33,698 nt of DNA from an uncultured Clostridia bacterium (lineage in GTDB: Bacteria > Bacillota > Clostridia > Christensenellales > Aristaeellaceae). Positions 31,333 through 33,698 of the stretch are shown one piece after another. The stretch covers positions 1-33,698 of the forward strand of contig CAMKNZ010000021.1 in NCBI GenBank assembly GCA_946414315.1, written 5' to 3'. The position numbers and the translations under genes are program-made. Within the stretch, counting starts at the first letter, position 1. Each line of letters begins with the position of its first letter. The notes beneath the pieces were generated by a model. The model worked only from the letters and a program-made list of their open reading frames with translations. It made no database searches and had not been told where the DNA came from.

Positions 31333-31968
31333 TTATTCTTCCGGGTTCAGGATTTCCTGCGCCTGTCCGATGATGTCGTCCGCGGTGGCGCCTTTGGTGA
31401 TCCGCGTGCCTTTCTTCCAGGTCACGGAATCCCCCGCCAGCTTTTTCATATCGGCGTCGCTGCTGCCAAAGGGAGAGGAGTTGGATGTGCAGAACGGAAC
31501 AACCGTTTTTCCGGAAAGATCCACGTTTTCGATGAACGTCAGCATGATCTTCGCCGCTTTTCCGCCCCAGATCGGGTAACCCAGGAGAATTGTATCATAT
31601 TTTCCGAGACTTTCCGGCAGCGCTGCAATCGCCGGCCGGGCTTTCGGGTCTCTCGTCTCCTGCATGGACCGGGAAAAAGCGTTCATGTAATCCATATCAT
31701 CTTCCGAATAAGGCTCTTCCGCTGTGATCTCAAACAGTTCGGCGTTCAGACCCGCCGCAATGGCATAAGCCGCGGCGCGCGTCGTATCGTCCGGGGAGAA
31801 AAAAACAACCAGGATGCCGTTATCCTGCGCTTCCACCTCAGGCAGCTGCGTAATGTTCAGCGTGGCGGAGGTGATTGCGTCTGCTGTTTCCTCCACTGCC
31901 GCTTCCTCCGCAAGAACGCCGCAGCATACCAGCATCAGGCTCAGCAGCACAAGCAGAAACTTTTTCAT
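31333..31968 (-). CDS. Exported flavodoxin-like protein
   Basis: A 211-residue protein with a signal peptide (MKKFLLVLLSLMLVCCGVLA, then EEAAVEE) and a flavodoxin fold. The FMN phosphate loop is FFSPDDTTRAAA near residue 61. LGYPIWGGKAAK and PFCTSNSSPFGSS are the later isoalloxazine-contact loops. It resembles the Flavodoxin_4 type. Two cysteines in the signal region do not form a proper lipobox. An exported flavodoxin suggests electron transfer at the cell surface (inference). The start at 31968 follows AAAGGGG; the longer reading from 32037 crosses the promoter. No redox partner is nearby. Confidence 0.85.
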   Translation of the reverse strand: MKKFLLVLLSLMLVCCGVLAEEAAVEETADAITSATLNITQLPEVEAQDNGILVVFFSPDDTTRAAAYAIAAGLNAELFEITAEEPYSEDDMDYMNAFSRSMQETRDPKARPAIAALPESLGKYDTILLGYPIWGGKAAKIMLTFIENVDLSGKTVVPFCTSNSSPFGSSDADMKKLAGDSVTWKKGTRITKGATADDIIGQAQEILNPEE

Positions 31969-32018
31969 ATCCGGATCCCCTTTCGTTTTCGGTTTTCTGA
32001 TCTTCCTCATACAGCTGA

Positions 32019-32047
32019 ATCGTATCATTGTTCGCACGCTCAGTCAA
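32019..32047 (-). promoter_or_regulatory. Promoter of exported flavodoxin
   Basis: On the minus strand: TTGACT (32047-32042), 17-bp spacer, TACGAT (32024-32019). It is back to back with the ABC transporter promoter. Confidence 0.7.
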
Positions 32048-32090
32048 TATTACAAAGGGCTGATCCGAAAAACAATCGGAAAACAATTTT

Positions 32091-32124
32091 ACCTATTGAC
32101 ATAGTAGGTTATTGGTGTTAATAT
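32091..32124 (+). promoter_or_regulatory. ABC transporter promoter with Rrf2-type operator
   Basis: TTGACA (32096-32101), 17-bp spacer, TAATAT (32119-32124). The -35 is embedded in ACCTATTGACATAGTAGGT (32091-32109), which differs from the nifS site at two positions only. A further TTTT just upstream is also shared. Confidence 0.8.
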
Positions 32125-32131
32125 GCCTCCA

Positions 32132-32147
32132 GGCTTCTCAGGAAGCC
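32132..32147 (+). promoter_or_regulatory. 5'-terminal hairpin of ABC transporter leader
   Basis: GGCTTC (32132-32137), loop TCAG, GAAGCC (32142-32147). The predicted transcription start is near 32131, so the mRNA begins with this hairpin. Confidence 0.55.
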
Positions 32148-32172
32148 GAACGAGAAGAAAGGAGGCGCGGAC

Positions 32173-32271
32173 ATGTTTACACAGACCCTTCACTCCTGTT
32201 GTCGAATGCTGATCTCCCGGGCATGGAATATGGCTGGGGCGTCGGCATGTATGTGTCTACGCCCTGAATAA
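32173..32271 (+). CDS. Putative Cys-containing leader peptide
   Basis: A 32-codon ORF (ATG 32173, TAA 32269-32271), too short for the usual gene callers. AAAGGAGG lies 7 nt before the ATG, one of the best ribosome binding sites in the window. Four codons are Cys: adjacent TGT codons 9 and 10 (32197-32202), and codons 26 and 28 (32248 and 32254). Its interior (32214-32223) is perfectly complementary to the 5' arm of the terminator that follows the ORF. It lies between the Rrf2-type promoter and the ABC permease genes. I interpret it as a regulatory leader peptide; a functional small protein is possible. Confidence 0.6.
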   Translation: MFTQTLHSCCRMLISRAWNMAGASACMCLRPE

Positions 32272-32311
32272 TCCGCAAAAGGATCACGCGGAAGTCATTA
32301 CTGCCCGGGAG
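32214..32311 (+). promoter_or_regulatory. Candidate antiterminator helix
   Basis: CTCCCGGGCA (32214-32223) is the exact reverse complement of TGCCCGGGAG (32302-32311). The latter contains the 5' arm of the terminator, so the two pairings exclude each other. Between them are two hairpins, GGGCGT/ACGCCC (32237-32242 and 32259-32264) and TCCGC/GCGGA (32272-32276 and 32288-32292), which would bring the strands together. Confidence 0.6.
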
Positions 32312-32336
32312 CTCGTAGACGGCTGCCGGGATTTTT
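32304..32336 (+). terminator. Leader terminator before ABC permease genes
   Basis: CCCGG (32304-32308) and AGC (32310-32312) pair with GCT (32322-32324) and CCGGG (32326-32330), with one G-G mismatch and a 9-nt loop, then ATTTTT (32331-32336). It lies between the leader ORF and the first permease gene, where an intrinsic terminator makes sense only as a regulated one. Confidence 0.7.
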
Positions 32337-32381
32337 CATGAAACCGGCGCCGCCGGATCGGAAGGAAAGGAAGACAGCGCA

Positions 32382-33041
32382 GTGGATTGGGCGTATATCG
32401 AAAGCGTGCTGCCGCTCTATGGGAAAGCCGCCTGGCTGACCCTGCGGACAGGCACAGCGGGCATCCTCCTCGCCACGCTGGTCGGTCTGCTCTGCGCAGC
32501 CGCGCTCCACTGGAAGGTGCCGGTGCTCCGGCAGATTACCGCAGCTTATGTGGAACTGAGCCGGAACACACCTCTGCTGGTGCAGCTGTTCTTCATTTAC
32601 TACGGCCTGCCGAAGATCGGTATCAAGACCGATCCGGAAGCCTGCGGCATCATCGGGCTCGCCTTTCTCGGCGGCGGCTACATGACCGAGGCATTCCGCA
32701 GCGGCGTAGAGGCAGTGGACAGGATTCAGGAAGAAAGCGCCCTGAGCCTCGGTCTCACCCGCTTCCAGGCCTTCCGCCACGTGATCCTCCCTCAGGCCGC
32801 TGCCGTCAGCGCGCCGGCCTTCATGGCAAACGTGATCTTTCTGATGAAAGAGACCAGCGTATTCTCCGCCGTAAGCCTCATGGACCTGATGTTCACTGCC
32901 AAGGACCAGATCGGGCTGTATTACAGGACAACGGAAAGCCTCTTCCTGCTGGTGAGCGCTTACCTGCTGATCCTCCTGCCGCTCTCGCTCCTGGGAACCT
33001 TCTGGGAAAGGAGGCTGCGCCATGCCGGATTTGGGACTTGA
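32382..33041 (+). CDS. Polar amino acid ABC transporter permease
   Basis: A 219-residue inner-membrane permease of the histidine/glutamine/arginine/cystine class. It uses a GTG start (32382); no in-frame ATG lies close upstream, and AAAGGAAG precedes it. Five hydrophobic segments are visible, with LSRNTPLLVQLFFIYYGLP, a family hallmark. The EAA loop that contacts the ATPase is ALSLGLTRFQAFRHVILPQA. It overlaps the second permease by 20 bp, so the two form a heterodimer. The solute is not visible from the permease alone; the Rrf2-type operator and Cys leader point to cysteine or cystine (inference). Confidence 0.9.
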   Translation: MDWAYIESVLPLYGKAAWLTLRTGTAGILLATLVGLLCAAALHWKVPVLRQITAAYVELSRNTPLLVQLFFIYYGLPKIGIKTDPEACGIIGLAFLGGGYMTEAFRSGVEAVDRIQEESALSLGLTRFQAFRHVILPQAAAVSAPAFMANVIFLMKETSVFSAVSLMDLMFTAKDQIGLYYRTTESLFLLVSAYLLILLPLSLLGTFWERRLRHAGFGT

Positions 33042-33696
33042 GGTCCTTTGGAAGGGGAAAAACTTCATCCGGCTGCTGGGCGGCCTGTGGGTCGCGCTCC
33101 GCATCAGCCTGATCGCGGCCGGCATCAGCATCGTGCTCGGCATTCTGCTGGGTGTCGCAGCCAGCCGGAAGCGCTCCGTCGCCTCCGTGATCCTGCGGGT
33201 CTGGCTGGGCGTCATCCACATCATGCCGCAGATGGTTCTGCTGTTCCTGATGTATTTCGGAACGACCCGGGCCTTCGGCTGGAATCTCTCGGGCGAAGTC
33301 GCCGCCGTCATTGTCTTTTCCCTCTGGGGAACGGCGGAGATGGGCGACCTGGTCCGCGGCGCAGTCAGCAGCATCCCCGTTATCCAGCGGGAAAGCGCGG
33401 AAGCGCTGGGACTGAAACCGGCGCAGGTGTATCGATGGATTATCCTGCCCCAGGCAGTCCGGCAGCTGATCCCCCAGTCCATCAACCTGATCACCCGGAT
33501 GATCAAAACCACCAGTCTGGTCACCCTGATCGGCGTAGTGGAGATCCTGAAGGTTGCCCAGCAGATCATCGAGGCAAACCGGAAGGCAAGCCCGAACGCG
33601 GCGTTCGGCGTATACCTTGCCATCTTTATATTGTATTACCTGGCCTGCCGGCCACTGAGCCTGGCAGCGAAGAAACTGGAAAAGCACTGGAGGTGA
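33022..33696 (+). CDS. Polar amino acid ABC transporter permease
   Basis: A 224-residue permease, the partner of the preceding one. It has about five hydrophobic segments, IHIMPQMVLLFLMYFGTTRAF in place of the usual R-x-T-P-x-L-x-Q element, and the EAA loop AEALGLKPAQVYRWIILPQA. AAAGGAGG lies inside the end of the previous gene, 7 nt before the ATG. The stop is 2 bp before the window end. The ATPase and binding-protein genes expected for the system are not seen and probably follow outside the window. Confidence 0.9.
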   Translation: MPDLGLEVLWKGKNFIRLLGGLWVALRISLIAAGISIVLGILLGVAASRKRSVASVILRVWLGVIHIMPQMVLLFLMYFGTTRAFGWNLSGEVAAVIVFSLWGTAEMGDLVRGAVSSIPVIQRESAEALGLKPAQVYRWIILPQAVRQLIPQSINLITRMIKTTSLVTLIGVVEILKVAQQIIEANRKASPNAAFGVYLAIFILYYLACRPLSLAAKKLEKHWR

Positions 33697-33698
33697 GC

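Noticed and set aside
1-33698. CRISPR arrays, insertion sequences, tRNA or rRNA genes
   Set aside because: No regularly spaced repeats, transposase motifs, tRNA T-arm signatures or rRNA segments were found on reading both strands.

Overview
The window looks like chromosome from a Gram-positive anaerobe of the Bacillota (Clostridia). The evidence is the GC-rich coding sequence, strong AGGAGG-type ribosome binding sites, sigma-A-type promoters with 17-bp spacers, a class B sortase, a YitT protein, an Rrf2/NifS/NifU cluster, an aldo/keto reductase with a 4Fe-4S tail and PepT. An uncultured gut or rumen lineage is a reasonable guess, but no ribosomal marker is present to prove it. I see no insertion sequence, phage gene, tRNA, rRNA or CRISPR array.

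Layout. At 1-8 kb there are a YitT membrane protein, a hybrid histidine kinase (HK-REC-HPt), a MerR-type promoter driving an aldo/keto reductase, a secreted SH3-type protein, and an XRE/ABC ATPase/ABC permease operon. At 8-11.4 kb there are an aminotransferase, a nucleoside phosphorylase and a sortase B. At 11.6-16 kb a minus-strand series holds a diguanylate cyclase, a CDF metal transporter, a Crp/Fnr regulator and an ABC importer (binding protein and permease) with no ATPase gene. At 16.3-21 kb are pyrG, glmS and the divergent purC. At 20.9-25.3 kb are an Rrf2 regulator divergent from nifS-nifU, then pepT and a PfkB kinase. At 25.3-27.7 kb are a small Cys-rich protein, RidA and a MetY-type homocysteine synthase with a long leader. 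At 27.7-31.3 kb are an MBL-fold hydrolase and a five-gene run (zinc-ribbon protein, two GNATs, a methyltransferase, a small membrane protein). At 31.3-33.7 kb are a secreted flavodoxin and the start of a polar amino acid ABC transporter operon cut by the window end.

The most interesting signal is a probable sulfur/cysteine control circuit. The sequence ACCTATTGACATrGTrGGT overlaps the -35 of the nifS promoter and recurs almost unchanged 10.7 kb away at the amino acid ABC transporter promoter. Related copies lie in the rrf2 promoter and upstream of metY. The ABC transporter leader then carries a short ORF with four Cys codons, an intrinsic terminator, and a perfect 10-bp complement between the ORF interior and the 5' arm of that terminator. 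That is the architecture of a transcription attenuator (leader-peptide or riboswitch type). I could not match it to a leader class I know.

Gene boundaries and starts were chosen from ribosome binding sites and promoters. Several starts are downstream of the longest possible ORF. All family assignments are from sequence motifs read by eye; no database search was run.
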